Source: Opitutaceae bacterium
GTDB lineage: Bacteria; Verrucomicrobiota; Verrucomicrobiia; Opitutales; Opitutaceae
Assembly (NCBI GenBank): GCA_023269585.1
Contig: JAHFTC010000003.1
Location: 1 to 64,000, forward strand
Length of the DNA stretch: 64,000 nucleotides
Direction: 5' to 3'
The translations under genes were made by a program, and so were the position numbers. This document shows positions 38,296-50,683 of this stretch, piece after piece; within the stretch, counting starts at the first letter, position 1, and each line of letters opens with the position of its first letter. The notes beneath the pieces were generated by a model, which was not told the DNA's origin, did no database searches, and was given only the letters and a program-made list of their open reading frames with translations.

Positions 38296-40281
38296 TCAGT
38301 CGGCGGTGGCGGTTGCGGGGGCGGCGGCACGGGCGGGTTCGGCGCCGCCGGCGGCGGCGCGGGCCATCTTGCGGGCGTAGCTGGGGCCGCCCTCGAGGTA
38401 GGCTTTGTACTCGTCGTCGAAGTAGCGGAGGGTCGAGAGCACGGGGTTGGGCGCGGTCTGGCCGAGGCCGCAGAGCGAGGCCTTCTGCATGGCCTGGCAG
38501 ATGCGGCGCAGGGCGGCGATGTCCTCGGCGTTGCCGCGGCCGCGGGAGATGCGGTCGAGCACCTGGAGCATCTGGTAACCACCGATTCGACACGGGGCGC
38601 ACTTGCCGCACGACTCGTCGACGCAGAACTTCAGGAAGAACTTCGCCACGTCGACCATCGAGTCGGTCGTATCCATGACGATCATGCCGCCCGAGCCCAT
38701 GATCGAGCCGAGCTGCTGGAGCGTCTCGTAGGCGATGGGGGTGTCGAGGTGCTTGTCGGGGATCACGCCGCCGCTCGGCCCGCCGGTCTGCACGGCCTTG
38801 ATGTCCTTGTCCTCCAGCACGCCGCCGCAGACGTCGAACACGATGGTGCGCAGGGTGGTGCCCATCGGCACCTCGACCAGCTGCGCGTATTTCACCTTGC
38901 CGGTGACGGCGAAGACCTTGGTGCCCTTGGAGGTTTCGGTGCCGTAGCCCGCGTACCAGGCGCCGCCGCGCTGCAGGATGGCGGGGATGTTGGCGAGGGT
39001 CTCGACGTTGTTGATCGCCGTCGGCTGGCCCCACAGGCCACGGACGGACGGATACGGCGGGCGGGGGCTGGGGCTGCCGCGTTTGCCCTCGATGGAGGCG
39101 ATGAGCGCCGTCTCCTCGCCGCACACGAAGGCGCCGGCGCCGAGGCGGATCTTGGCGTCGAAGGAGAAGCCGGTGCCGAGGATGTTCGTGCCGAGCAGGC
39201 CCGCCTCGCGCGCCTGGACGATGGCGCGCTCGACGCGTTCGACCGCCTTCGGGTACTCGGCGCGGATGTAGAAGTAGCCGACCGCGGCGCCGATGGCGTA
39301 GCCGCCGATCATGAGCCCCTCGAGCACGCTGTGCGGGTCGCTCTCGAGCACGCTGCGGTCCATGAACGCGCCGGGGTCGCCCTCGTCGCCGTTGCAGATG
39401 ATGTAGCGCGGCTCCGCTTTTTGGATGCGGGTGTTGTTCCATTTCAGCCAGGTCGGGAAACCGGCGCCGCCGCGGCCGCGCAGGCCGCTCGCCTTCATCT
39501 CCTCGATCACCTGCTCGGGCGTCTTCGCCAACGCCGCGCGCAGGCCCTGGTAGCCCTGGGCGCGGTGGAGGTAGTCCTGGAGTTCCTCGGGGTCGACCGT
39601 GCCGCAGTTGCGCAGGACGATCCGCACCTGCGGGTCGGCCTTCTTCCAGAGGAGATCGTCGAGCACCTGGCGGGCGCCGACCGACTGCTCGACGATGCGG
39701 GCCACGTCGGGCGCGAGCACGTTGGTGTAGGTGACGCCGCTGGGCAGCAGCGTGACCGCCACACCCTCGTCGTACACCCCGAGATCGAGCGCGCGCACGG
39801 TCTGCACCTGCTCGGCGAAGCCGCGGCGCTTGAGCTCCTCGGCGAACGAGAACTGGAAGAACTCCGTCTTCCCCTCGCCGGCGCCGGTGTCGCGCACCAG
39901 CAGATGCGTGACGGGCGCGTTGATCGCGGCGGCACCGCGGGCATCGGCGATCACGTGGTCGTCGATGAGCCGGCGCGACTGCAGATGGGCGGCGACGATC
40001 TGCGGCACCACCTCGGTCTTCACACTGCCGTAGAGGATCGGCGGCAGGCCGGCGGCGGAGATTTCGACCACCGGATCCGCCCAGGAACGGCCGTGGGAGC
40101 CCACGCGCTGCACCGGGATGGCGAGGTTGGCGGCGGCGAGGGCGTCGCGGAAGGCGGCCAGCGTCTCCTCGGCGCCCGCGGCGATGCCCCCGGTGTCGAG
40201 TTGGACGCGGATGAAGGCCGCCGCGGCCGGCGAGGGCTGCGCGGCGAGCACGGCGAGGTCCTGCAACGTGAGGGGCTTCAT
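38296..40281 (-). CDS. hydB: NuoF-like flavoprotein subunit (HydB-like), NADH-binding
   Basis: GLRGRGGAGFPTWLKW, CNGDEGDPGAFMDRS, AGAFVCGEETALIASIEG, ESCGKCAPCRIG. Confidence 0.92.
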   Translation of the reverse strand: MKPLTLQDLAVLAAQPSPAAAAFIRVQLDTGGIAAGAEETLAAFRDALAAANLAIPVQRVGSHGRSWADPVVEISAAGLPPILYGSVKTEVVPQIVAAHLQSRRLIDDHVIADARGAAAINAPVTHLLVRDTGAGEGKTEFFQFSFAEELKRRGFAEQVQTVRALDLGVYDEGVAVTLLPSGVTYTNVLAPDVARIVEQSVGARQVLDDLLWKKADPQVRIVLRNCGTVDPEELQDYLHRAQGYQGLRAALAKTPEQVIEEMKASGLRGRGGAGFPTWLKWNNTRIQKAEPRYIICNGDEGDPGAFMDRSVLESDPHSVLEGLMIGGYAIGAAVGYFYIRAEYPKAVERVERAIVQAREAGLLGTNILGTGFSFDAKIRLGAGAFVCGEETALIASIEGKRGSPSPRPPYPSVRGLWGQPTAINNVETLANIPAILQRGGAWYAGYGTETSKGTKVFAVTGKVKYAQLVEVPMGTTLRTIVFDVCGGVLEDKDIKAVQTGGPSGGVIPDKHLDTPIAYETLQQLGSIMGSGGMIVMDTTDSMVDVAKFFLKFCVDESCGKCAPCRIGGYQMLQVLDRISRGRGNAEDIAALRRICQAMQKASLCGLGQTAPNPVLSTLRYFDDEYKAYLEGGPSYARKMARAAAGGAEPARAAAPATATAD

Positions 40282-40964
40282 GATTTCACCTCCGTGGCCT
40301 TCGCCTGGGCGCGGATGCCCGCGAGGATCGGGGCGATGTCGGTGGGTTTCACGCGGCCGTGGGTCTTGCCGTCGCAGACGATCGCCGGCGACATGCCGCA
40401 ACAACCGATGCAGCGCACGACGTCGACGTGGAACTCGCGGTCGGGGGTGGTCTGGCCCTCGCCCACGCCAAGCTGGGCGCGGAGCTCGCCGAGCAGGCCG
40501 GCGGCGCCCTTGAGGTAGCAGGCGGTGCCGTTGCAGACGGTGACGTTGTGTTTCCCGGGCGGCTGCAGCTTGAAGTAGTGGTAGAAGGTGATGACCTCGT
40601 AGATACGGGCCAGCTTCACGCCGAGTTCGCGGGCCAGCTCCATCGCCACCTCGCGCGGCACGTGGCCGTACTGGTTCTGGATGGCGTGGAGGATCATGAT
40701 GAGGTTGCCCTCCTCGCCGCGCCACCGCGCCACGTGTTGCTGCACATCGCGCCGGATGCCGGTCTCGAGCTTGGCCTGGGCGCGCTTGAGGCGGTCCAGC
40801 TTCACCTCGAGCAGGCGCGAGATCTCGTCGCCGATCTGGTGTGGGATGTAGCCGTGCTTGCGCTCGATGTCCTCGAGCATGGACAGCAGGGCCGCTTCGT
40901 CGTTCTTCCAACTCTCGGGGGCCGGATCGGTTCCGGCGCCGGGGTGATGCGCGGACGGGTTCAT
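40278..40964 (-). CDS. hydC: NuoE-like [2Fe-2S] subunit (HydC-like)
   Basis: YGHVPREVAMELARELGV...TFYHYF...CNGTACYLKGA...CIGCCGMSPAIVCDG. Confidence 0.92.
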   Translation of the reverse strand: MNPSAHHPGAGTDPAPESWKNDEAALLSMLEDIERKHGYIPHQIGDEISRLLEVKLDRLKRAQAKLETGIRRDVQQHVARWRGEEGNLIMILHAIQNQYGHVPREVAMELARELGVKLARIYEVITFYHYFKLQPPGKHNVTVCNGTACYLKGAAGLLGELRAQLGVGEGQTTPDREFHVDVVRCIGCCGMSPAIVCDGKTHGRVKPTDIAPILAGIRAQAKATEVKS

Positions 40965-41133
40965 GGCAATTCTCGGGGTTCGGGCGCGCTGAGCCGCGCG
41001 GGGTTTTGAGGAAACGCGAGTCGAGGTGACCGTAGCGGGGGGGCCGTTGGCAGCAACGGCAGCGGAGGCCGGCGCGCGAATCAGTAGGCGAACGCAAACG
41101 CGGGTGTAGGGAAACTGTAGGCGGAGTTGCGCC

Positions 41134-41301
41134 GTGGCCCGGTGCTTCAGCCCGGGCTGGCCGGCGCGAGCCGGCTCACGATGCGAGGCGGAGCCGGGGG
41201 CTGTGTTCTGCCGTGTTCGACAAGCAATGCTGCGTAGGGGGCTGCGACGCGGCGCGCGCGGCGGGCGGAGCCGAACTGCGGGGGCTGAAGCACCCCGCCA
41301 C
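41134..41301. repeat. BIME-like REP pair upstream of RAYT
   Basis: GTGGCCCGGTGCTTCAGCCCGGGC ... GCGGGGGCTGAAGCACCCCGCCAC. Confidence 0.95.
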
Positions 41302-41366
41302 GGGCTGCGGCCGGAGGCAGAAACGGATACTTGCTGGGTCTGCGGATACACGTCAGCCTGTGGGCG

Positions 41367-41960
41367 ATGGCGGAAACCCGAGAGCGTTGGCGCGCACAAT
41401 TGCCCCATTGGGAGGTTCGCGGCCGCCCGCATTTCATCACGATCCGTTGCGCCGGGGCTCTGCCGGAGGAGGTGCGATTGCGGCTCGCCGAAATCCAACG
41501 CGCCTTGCAGGCCGTCGAGCCGCGGTCGCCAGAGTTCGCCCAGTGGCAACGCCGCTACTTCCTCACCTGCGAGAAGTACCTCGATACCAGCAAAGGCTTC
41601 GCTCCCTTTACTACGCCCGCTCTGGGCGGCTTGTGGCGTCAGACATTACAGACTTGTGCGCCCATCTGCGGCTGGTCGTTCCCTCATTGGGTGGCCATGC
41701 CCAACCATGTCCATCTCCTGATGGAGGCGACCTGCGCGGAACCCCTGCCCTTGCGAAAAGCCGTTGCTCAACTCAAGGGGCGATTCGCGAGAGAGGCCAA
41801 CCGCCACCTCCAAAGGACCGGCGAGTTTTGGCAGAGCGAATGGTTCGACCACTGGTGCCGCGACGACGACGAGACTACGCGGATCATCGCGTACATTCGC
41901 CAAAATCCCGTGAAGGCCGGACTTGCGACCACGTGGGAGGCGTACCCGTGGGCGCAGTGA
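41367..41960 (+). mobile_element. REP-associated tyrosine transposase (RAYT; Y1/HUH superfamily)
   Basis: RPHFITIRCAG, WVAMPNHVHLLM (HUH), FWQSEWFDHWCRDDDETTRIIAYIRQNPVKAGL (Tyr helix). Confidence 0.93.
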
Positions 41961-41980
41961 TGAAACGTCGTCATGTAGAC

Positions 41981-42555
41981 GTGGCCCGGTGCTTTAGCCC
42001 GGGCTGGCCGGCGCGAGCCGGCTCACGATGCGAGGCGGAGCCGGGGGCTGCGTGCTGCCGTGTTCGACAAGCAATGCTGCGCTGCGGGCTGCGATGCGGC
42101 GTGCGCGGCGGGCGGAGCCGAACCGCGGGGGTTGAAACACCCCGCCACGGGGAAGGCCCGGCGCAATGGGGCCGGGGTTGCGACGTGGCCCGGTGCTTCA
42201 GCCCGGGCTGGCCGGCGCGAGCCGGCTCACGATGCGAAGCGGAGCCGGGGGCTGCGTGCTGCCGTGTTCGATAAGCAATGCTGCGCTGCGGGCTGCGATG
42301 CGGCGTGCACGACGGGCGGAGCCGAACCGCGGGGGTTGAAACACCCCGCCACAAGGAAGGCCCGGCGCAATGGGGCCGGGGTTGCGACGTGGCCCGGTGC
42401 TTCAGCCCGGGCTGGCCGGCGCGAGCCGGCTCACGATGCGAGGCGGAGCCGGGGGCTGTGTGCTGCCGTGTTCGACAAGCAATGCTGCGCTGCGGGCTGC
42501 GACGCGGCGTGCACGGCGGGCGGAGCCGAACCGCGGGGGCTGAAGCACCCGCCAC
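41981..42555. repeat. Three tandem BIME units, exact 204-bp period
   Basis: Forward cores at 41988, 42192, 42396; inverted cores at 42130, 42334, 42538. Confidence 0.97.
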
Positions 42556-42585
42556 GAAAAACGCCGCCCGGGGTCGGGCGGCGTT
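42556..42585 (-). terminator. Rho-independent terminator of glgP
   Basis: Minus strand AACGCCGCCCG-ACCC-CGGGCGGCGTT-TTTCG. Confidence 0.85.
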
Positions 42586-42632
42586 CGGGGAAGCTCAAGT
42601 CCGCTGCGACCGGGCGGAGGCCGGTCCTGTGT

Positions 42633-45158
<2,526 letters not shown>

Positions 45159-45251
45159 ACGGTTGGTCGTTGAGATCGCGCCAGTCCTATCGGCGCATTT
45201 CTTGCGCCATAAAGCAGAGAGCGGGCCGGAAGCGTGCGCCGAAGTGCTTTC

Positions 45252-47138
45252 CTAGCAACGGTCTTTTTGAAACCGCCGTGTCAATTCCCCGCGACTGAGC
45301 TCGATCAGCGTCGGTCGTCCGCCGGGCGTCAGCAACGGCTGGTCGCAGCCGAGCAACCGCGCCGCCAATTCCGGACCGGTGTCCGCCCGCGCACCACCGC
45401 GCACCGCCCGCGCCGCCGCGAGCCGCGCCAGCTCCTCGCGCGCCGGGTTCGGCCGCCGCGGGTCGAGCTGCCCCTCCCGCAACCGCGCGAGGATGTCGCG
45501 CAGAAACGGCTCCGCCTCCGCGGGATCAAGCCACGCCGGAGCCGACTCGATGCGGAAAAAGTTCCGCCCGAACGCACTCACCTCCAGCCCGTGCTGGGCC
45601 AGAAACGTCAGTTGGTCCGCGAGCAGCGCCGTCGCAATCGGATCGAGTTCCACCGGCACCGCGAAGAGCAGGCGCTGGCTGAGCGTCGTGCCCGCGCGGA
45701 ACTCGCGCTGCAGTTGCTCGAACAACACGCGCTCCAACGCCGCGCGCCGGTCGAGCAGCACCACGCCGGCCGGCGTCTCGAAAATCTCGCACTCGCCGCC
45801 GAGCGCCGCGCCGAGGTGCCGCCACCCCGCCAGCGCGCCGGACCGGCCCTCCCCGGGAATGGCATCCGGGATGGAAGTGACCTCCGACGCGCCCGGCGTC
45901 GCCGCGGCAGCGGCCGGGGTCGTCACCAGCACGGGCGCGATCGCCGGCGTGGGCCGGGCCAACGGTTGCGTCGCCAGTGGCGGCGACGCAATCGACGACG
46001 ACTGGGGCAGTACGATCGAAGGCAACGGCGCCTTGACCGGTACACCGTCGCCACTCGGCGAAGGAGTCGGCGGCCGCACCGCGCTGGGCAGCGGCTCCAG
46101 CGGCGTCACGCGTTGCGCCCCGGGCGGGAGCGCGGCGGCGAGATCGCCCGCGGCGTTGCGCAGCGCGTCGAGCAACGAGCGCACGACAAACGTCCGCACG
46201 CCGGGCTCATGCCGGAACCGCACCTCGCGCTTCGCGGGATGCACGTTCACGTCGACCGCCGCCGGCTCGATCTCCAGGAAGAGGAACGCCAGCGGGTACC
46301 GCCCCTTCGGCAGGTGCTGCTGGTAGCTCTCGATCAGCGCGTACGCTAACGTCTTCGTATCCACCGGACGCCGGTTCACGAACGTGATCATCTCGTGGCG
46401 CGTCGCGCGGCTCGCGCCGGGTTTGCCGATCAGGCCGGTGAGCCGCATCCCCTCGCCGCGCGCCTCCACCGGCAGCAGCGCCTCGGCGGTCTGGCGTCCG
46501 AAGATCGCGGCGACACGCTCGAGCAGCGAGCGGCACGGCGGCGACTGGAAGATCGTGCGCCCGTCCTCGATCAGCGTGAACGCCACCTCCGGGTGCGCCA
46601 GCGCGTAGAACCGCACGCACTGGATGATGTGCGCCGCCTCGGTCGAGTCGCTCTTGAGGAACTTCCGCCGCGCCGGCACCGGATGGAAGAGATTCGCCAC
46701 CGTGATGCGCGTGCCGGCCGGCATGCCGCAGTCGCGCACGTGCACGAACTTGCCGCCGTTGACGAGGATTTCCGTGCCCGTCTCCGCCGCGGCCGGACGC
46801 GTCTTCATCTCAAACCGGGAAACGCTGGCGATCGACGGCACCGCCTCGCCGCGGAAGCCGAAGGTGTGCAGCGAATCGAGATCGGTCGCCTCGGCGATCT
46901 TGCTCGTGGCGTGGCGTTCGAGGGCGAGCAGTGCGTCGTCGCGGTCCATGCCCTTGCCGTTGTCCTCGATGCCCATCAGCGACCGCCCGCCGTGCGCGAA
47001 CTCCACCGTCACGCGCGTGGCGCCGGCATCGAGGCTGTTCTCGACCAGCTCGCGCACGACCGCAGCCGGGCGCTCCACCACCTCGCCAGCGGCGATCTGG
47101 TTGGCCACGCGGTCGGGCAGGATGCGGATGGTCGGCAT
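45252..47138 (-). CDS. mutL: DNA mismatch repair protein MutL
   Basis: IRILPDRVANQIAAGEVVERPAAVVRELVENSLDAGAT, GFRGEAVPSIASVSR, NVHPAKREVRF. Confidence 0.96.
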   Translation of the reverse strand: MPTIRILPDRVANQIAAGEVVERPAAVVRELVENSLDAGATRVTVEFAHGGRSLMGIEDNGKGMDRDDALLALERHATSKIAEATDLDSLHTFGFRGEAVPSIASVSRFEMKTRPAAAETGTEILVNGGKFVHVRDCGMPAGTRITVANLFHPVPARRKFLKSDSTEAAHIIQCVRFYALAHPEVAFTLIEDGRTIFQSPPCRSLLERVAAIFGRQTAEALLPVEARGEGMRLTGLIGKPGASRATRHEMITFVNRRPVDTKTLAYALIESYQQHLPKGRYPLAFLFLEIEPAAVDVNVHPAKREVRFRHEPGVRTFVVRSLLDALRNAAGDLAAALPPGAQRVTPLEPLPSAVRPPTPSPSGDGVPVKAPLPSIVLPQSSSIASPPLATQPLARPTPAIAPVLVTTPAAAAATPGASEVTSIPDAIPGEGRSGALAGWRHLGAALGGECEIFETPAGVVLLDRRAALERVLFEQLQREFRAGTTLSQRLLFAVPVELDPIATALLADQLTFLAQHGLEVSAFGRNFFRIESAPAWLDPAEAEPFLRDILARLREGQLDPRRPNPAREELARLAAARAVRGGARADTGPELAARLLGCDQPLLTPGGRPTLIELSRGELTRRFQKDRC

Positions 47139-47220
47139 GCGGGGACGGCGGAAGGATGACGGAGGACGGATGACGGACGACAGAAGGAAACGAAGAGAAC
47201 GAAGGACCGAGACAGAGAGT

Positions 47221-47355
47221 CAGGAACTCAGGAAATCAGGAACCGGAAAGCGGGAGCAGAATTTCACCACAGAGGGCACAGAGGACACCGAGGTCGAGCC
47301 TCTTCCGGACTCTGTGCTCTCCGTGCTCTCTGTGGTGCAAATTCCGAGGCTCGAA
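47221..47355. repeat. TTEGTEDTE-type interspersed hairpin repeat, copy 1
   Basis: TTCACCACAGAGGGCACAGAGGACAC ... CTCTGTGCTCTCCGTGCTCTCTGTGGTG. Confidence 0.85.
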
Positions 47356-47397
47356 TGGCTGCCCACGGCCGCTCCGAACGCTACGCTCAACGCGCCG

Positions 47398-48795
47398 TTA
47401 CCGCCGCTTGCCTTCCTCGCGGGCGAGGGAGGTGTCGACCAGATTGATGAAGAAGCCGAAGGCGCGTTGCGGTTGCAGGAGCACGTTGCCGAGCTGGATC
47501 GTTTCCCGCGGCCCCGCCGGATACTCGAAACGGCGCAGCCGCAGCACCATGCCGCCCATGCTCACGAGCACGAAGCCGAAGAACACGAGGAACCAGCTCC
47601 GGTCCATGCCGGGCGTGGCGCCGCCGGTCTTGAGCACCAGCCCCCACAACACCGGCCCGAGTCCGCTGAAGAACGATGTCGACGCGCTGTAGACCGAGAG
47701 CACCAGCGGGCGGTTCTCGTCGGGCACGATTGAGGGCAGGTAGTTCGGATACGTCGCCGCCCACAGCGTGTAGCCCAGCCCGATCGCGAGGAACACGAAC
47801 GGCATGTATGCGTGGGCGTCGAACCGGAACGCCAGCAGCGCCAGCCAGAACAACGCCACCGCGCTGTACACGAGCGGCGCCGCGAAAAAGAACGGCCGCG
47901 GGCCGTGCCGGTCGAGTTCGCCGCGCACCAGCCACGCCATGAGCATCACGCCCGTGTACTGCATGGTCGTGAACAGCACCACGTCGCCCGGCGAGATGTG
48001 GGCCTCGACGCGCAGGAAGTAGATGCAGAACGGCGCGATCGCCGTCGTTGCGAATCCGTACCAGCACGACGCCCACAGGAACGCGCGGTACCGGCTCGGG
48101 CGGAAGAAGACCCCCGGCGCCGCGCGCACGATCTCCCGCAGGCTGATCGCCGCCGGTTTCTCGGTGTCGGGCATGCGCCGCAGCGCGAGGTAGCTCAACG
48201 CCGCGCCGACGAACGCCACCACATAGGCGACCATGAACGCCTCGAAACGGGGCAACGTCTTGAAGAGGATCGCGCACAGCACCAGCACCCCCACGCCCGC
48301 GATGCTCGACGTGAGCTGCTCCGACGCGAAGTAGTGCCCGCGGATCTTCTCCGGCAGCAGTTTGTAGAGCCACGGCAACCACGCGCAGCTCCCGAGCGAG
48401 CGGCAGAAGGTGAAGCCGAACACGCTGGCGATCATCACCCACACCATCCACGGCGCCGCGCGCCCGTCGCGCCCGAGGTACGCCAGCGCGATGCACGGCA
48501 GCAGGAACAGCGCGCGCAGCCCCCAGCCCGAGAGCATCATCCGCCGGAACCCGAACCGCGGCAGGAGCGAGGTCGAGAGCACCTGGATCGGCGTCATCAG
48601 GTACACGAACGCGAAGCACAGCCCGACCTGGAAGGCGTCGCCGCCGAGTCCCTCGACCAGCAGCACCATCGGCGTGCCCAGCGCGATCTGCCAATTCAGC
48701 GCGTTGAAGAACGAGAAGACCAGCGCCGGCCGATACGCCCGCTGGACCTCGGGCGGGATCGCGGGAACCGGGGACTGTGAGTTGGCGGACGGCAT
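47398..48795 (-). CDS. MFS transporter
   Basis: 12-TM-like hydrophobic profile, MFS-type composition. Confidence 0.88.
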   Translation of the reverse strand: MPSANSQSPVPAIPPEVQRAYRPALVFSFFNALNWQIALGTPMVLLVEGLGGDAFQVGLCFAFVYLMTPIQVLSTSLLPRFGFRRMMLSGWGLRALFLLPCIALAYLGRDGRAAPWMVWVMIASVFGFTFCRSLGSCAWLPWLYKLLPEKIRGHYFASEQLTSSIAGVGVLVLCAILFKTLPRFEAFMVAYVVAFVGAALSYLALRRMPDTEKPAAISLREIVRAAPGVFFRPSRYRAFLWASCWYGFATTAIAPFCIYFLRVEAHISPGDVVLFTTMQYTGVMLMAWLVRGELDRHGPRPFFFAAPLVYSAVALFWLALLAFRFDAHAYMPFVFLAIGLGYTLWAATYPNYLPSIVPDENRPLVLSVYSASTSFFSGLGPVLWGLVLKTGGATPGMDRSWFLVFFGFVLVSMGGMVLRLRRFEYPAGPRETIQLGNVLLQPQRAFGFFINLVDTSLAREEGKRR

Positions 48796-48846
48796 GGAAA
48801 CGCAGCGCGAACAAGAACGGGCGGAGGAAGACGGAGAAGGAAAATC

Positions 48847-48975
<129 letters not shown>

Positions 48976-49317
48976 TGCGCACGCCCCTCCTCGGTTACGC
49001 CGGGCCGGAAAGGCGGGCCTCGGATGGAGAACTCCGGAATCCGTGCATTCTGTGCATTCGGTGGTCCAACCTTCCGGAATCTCGACCACAGATTGCACGG
49101 AGTGCACGGAATCAAACCGTGAAAGGTCAGTTACTACGGCTCTGCCGCGCCGGGTTCGGAGTTCCGATCGCGGAGTGCGCGAACCCAATTGAGCACGGAA
49201 GCGACCGACAGAAGGAAACGAAGGTCACGAGGAGAACAAACACCCCTGCGCTCACGCTTGCGACGGAGGGGACGGTTTTACGCCCGCCAGTCAGATCGTT
49301 TGGCGCGGGAGGCCAGC

Positions 49318-49430
49318 ACCAGGAATGGAAAGGCAGGAACAGAACTTCACCACAGAGGGCACGGAGGTCGAACCTCCTCCGGTCTCTGTGCACTCCGTGT
49401 TCTCTGTGGTTAAAAATCCGGGTTTGGAAA
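49318..49430. repeat. TTEGTEDTE-type repeat, copy 3
   Basis: CTTCACCACAGAGGGCACGGAGGTCGAACCTCCTCCGGTCTCTGTGCACTCCGTGTTCTCTGTGGTT. Confidence 0.85.
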
Positions 49431-49540
49431 TCTGACCCAAGGAATGACGCCCGCCGAATCCCGCTCCGCCCTTGCCCTCACGACGCATCGCGTCTCAGCT
49501 TCCCGCACTCGCCCCCCGCGCAACCCTCGTTTGCCCGGCC

Positions 49541-50683
49541 ATGAAATCCGCGAAAACCGCTCGCACATTGCGGCTGCCTACCGGCTACGCCGTCTGGATC
49601 ACTGCGTTGAAGGCGCGCGTCCGTTCCGCCCAGTTCGTCGCCGCCGCCCGCGTCAATCACGAGCTGCTGCGGCTCTACTGGGATATCGGCACAGCGCTGA
49701 TGGAGGCGCAGGCGCACGAAGGCTGGGGCGCCGCCATCATCCCGCGGCTTGCCCGCGATCGTCATGCGGAGTTTCCGGAGATGCAGGGATTCTCCGTGCG
49801 CAACTTGAAGTATATGTTGCGCTTTGCCCGCGAGAACGGAGCGCCGCCAAAAGTGCAGCAGGCTGCTGCACTTTTGGCCGGTAATAAGAATTCGGTGGCA
49901 ATTGTGCCACCGCCTGCGGCACAATTGCACGCCGTCGCCCCGTCGATTGTGCAGCAGCCTGCTGCACTTTTGCCATGGGGCCATCATCTCCTCCTCATGG
50001 ACAAGGTGAAGGACCGCGCCGCGCGGGCGTGGTACATGCGGGCCGCCGTCGACAACGGTTGGAGCCGCTCCGTGCTCGCCGTGCAGATCGAGCAGCGCGC
50101 CCACCGCCGGGCCGGCAAGGCGGTGACAAACTTCGCCGCCACACTCCCACCGCCGCAGTCCGACCTCGCGCAGCAGACGCTGCGCGATCCCTACATCTTC
50201 GACTTCCTCACACTCTCCACCGCGGCGCGCGAGCGCGAGCTGGAGCAGGGGTTGATCGACCACGTGCAGCAGTTCCTCGTCTCCCTCGGCGCGGGCTTCG
50301 CGTTCGTCGGCCGGCAGGTGCATCTGGAAGTCGGCGGCGAGGACTACTACCTCGATCTGCTCTTCTATCACCTGAAGCTGCGGTGCTTCGTCGTGATCGA
50401 CCTGAAGGCCCGCGAGTTCACGCCCGAGGCGGCGGGGAAAATGAACTTCTATCTCTCGGCCGTCGACGACCGGCTCCGCCACCGCGACGACCAGCCCAGC
50501 ATCGGCCTGCTGCTCTGCCGCGGGAAGAGCCGCCTCACCGTCGAGTACGCCCTGCGCGACGTGAAGAAACCCATCGGCGTCGCCGAGTGGCGCACCCGCC
50601 TCGTCGCCTCGCTGCCCAAGAACCTCCGCTCGAGCCTCCCCACCGTGGCGGAGATCGAGGCCGAACTGGCGAAGCAGCGATAA
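49541..50683 (+). CDS. DUF1016/YhcG-family PDDEXK nuclease domain protein with palindromic in-frame duplication
   Basis: VNHELLRLYWDIG, GFSVRNLKYMLRFA, LPWGHHLLLMDKVKD, DPYIFDFL, GGEDYYLDLLFYHLKLRCFVVIDLKA. Confidence 0.93.
   Translation: MKSAKTARTLRLPTGYAVWITALKARVRSAQFVAAARVNHELLRLYWDIGTALMEAQAHEGWGAAIIPRLARDRHAEFPEMQGFSVRNLKYMLRFARENGAPPKVQQAAALLAGNKNSVAIVPPPAAQLHAVAPSIVQQPAALLPWGHHLLLMDKVKDRAARAWYMRAAVDNGWSRSVLAVQIEQRAHRRAGKAVTNFAATLPPPQSDLAQQTLRDPYIFDFLTLSTAARERELEQGLIDHVQQFLVSLGAGFAFVGRQVHLEVGGEDYYLDLLFYHLKLRCFVVIDLKAREFTPEAAGKMNFYLSAVDDRLRHRDDQPSIGLLLCRGKSRLTVEYALRDVKKPIGVAEWRTRLVASLPKNLRSSLPTVAEIEAELAKQR

Noticed and set aside
41981-42555. 204-bp tandem array as a CRISPR
   Set aside because: Units are too long, spacers are the same conserved 36 bp, no cas genes; it is a BIME-type repeat.
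49541-50683. DUF1016 nuclease as a novel defence island core
   Set aside because: Neighbours are mutL, MFS, argH and repeats; no defence genes recognised, so only the internal palindromic duplication is reported.
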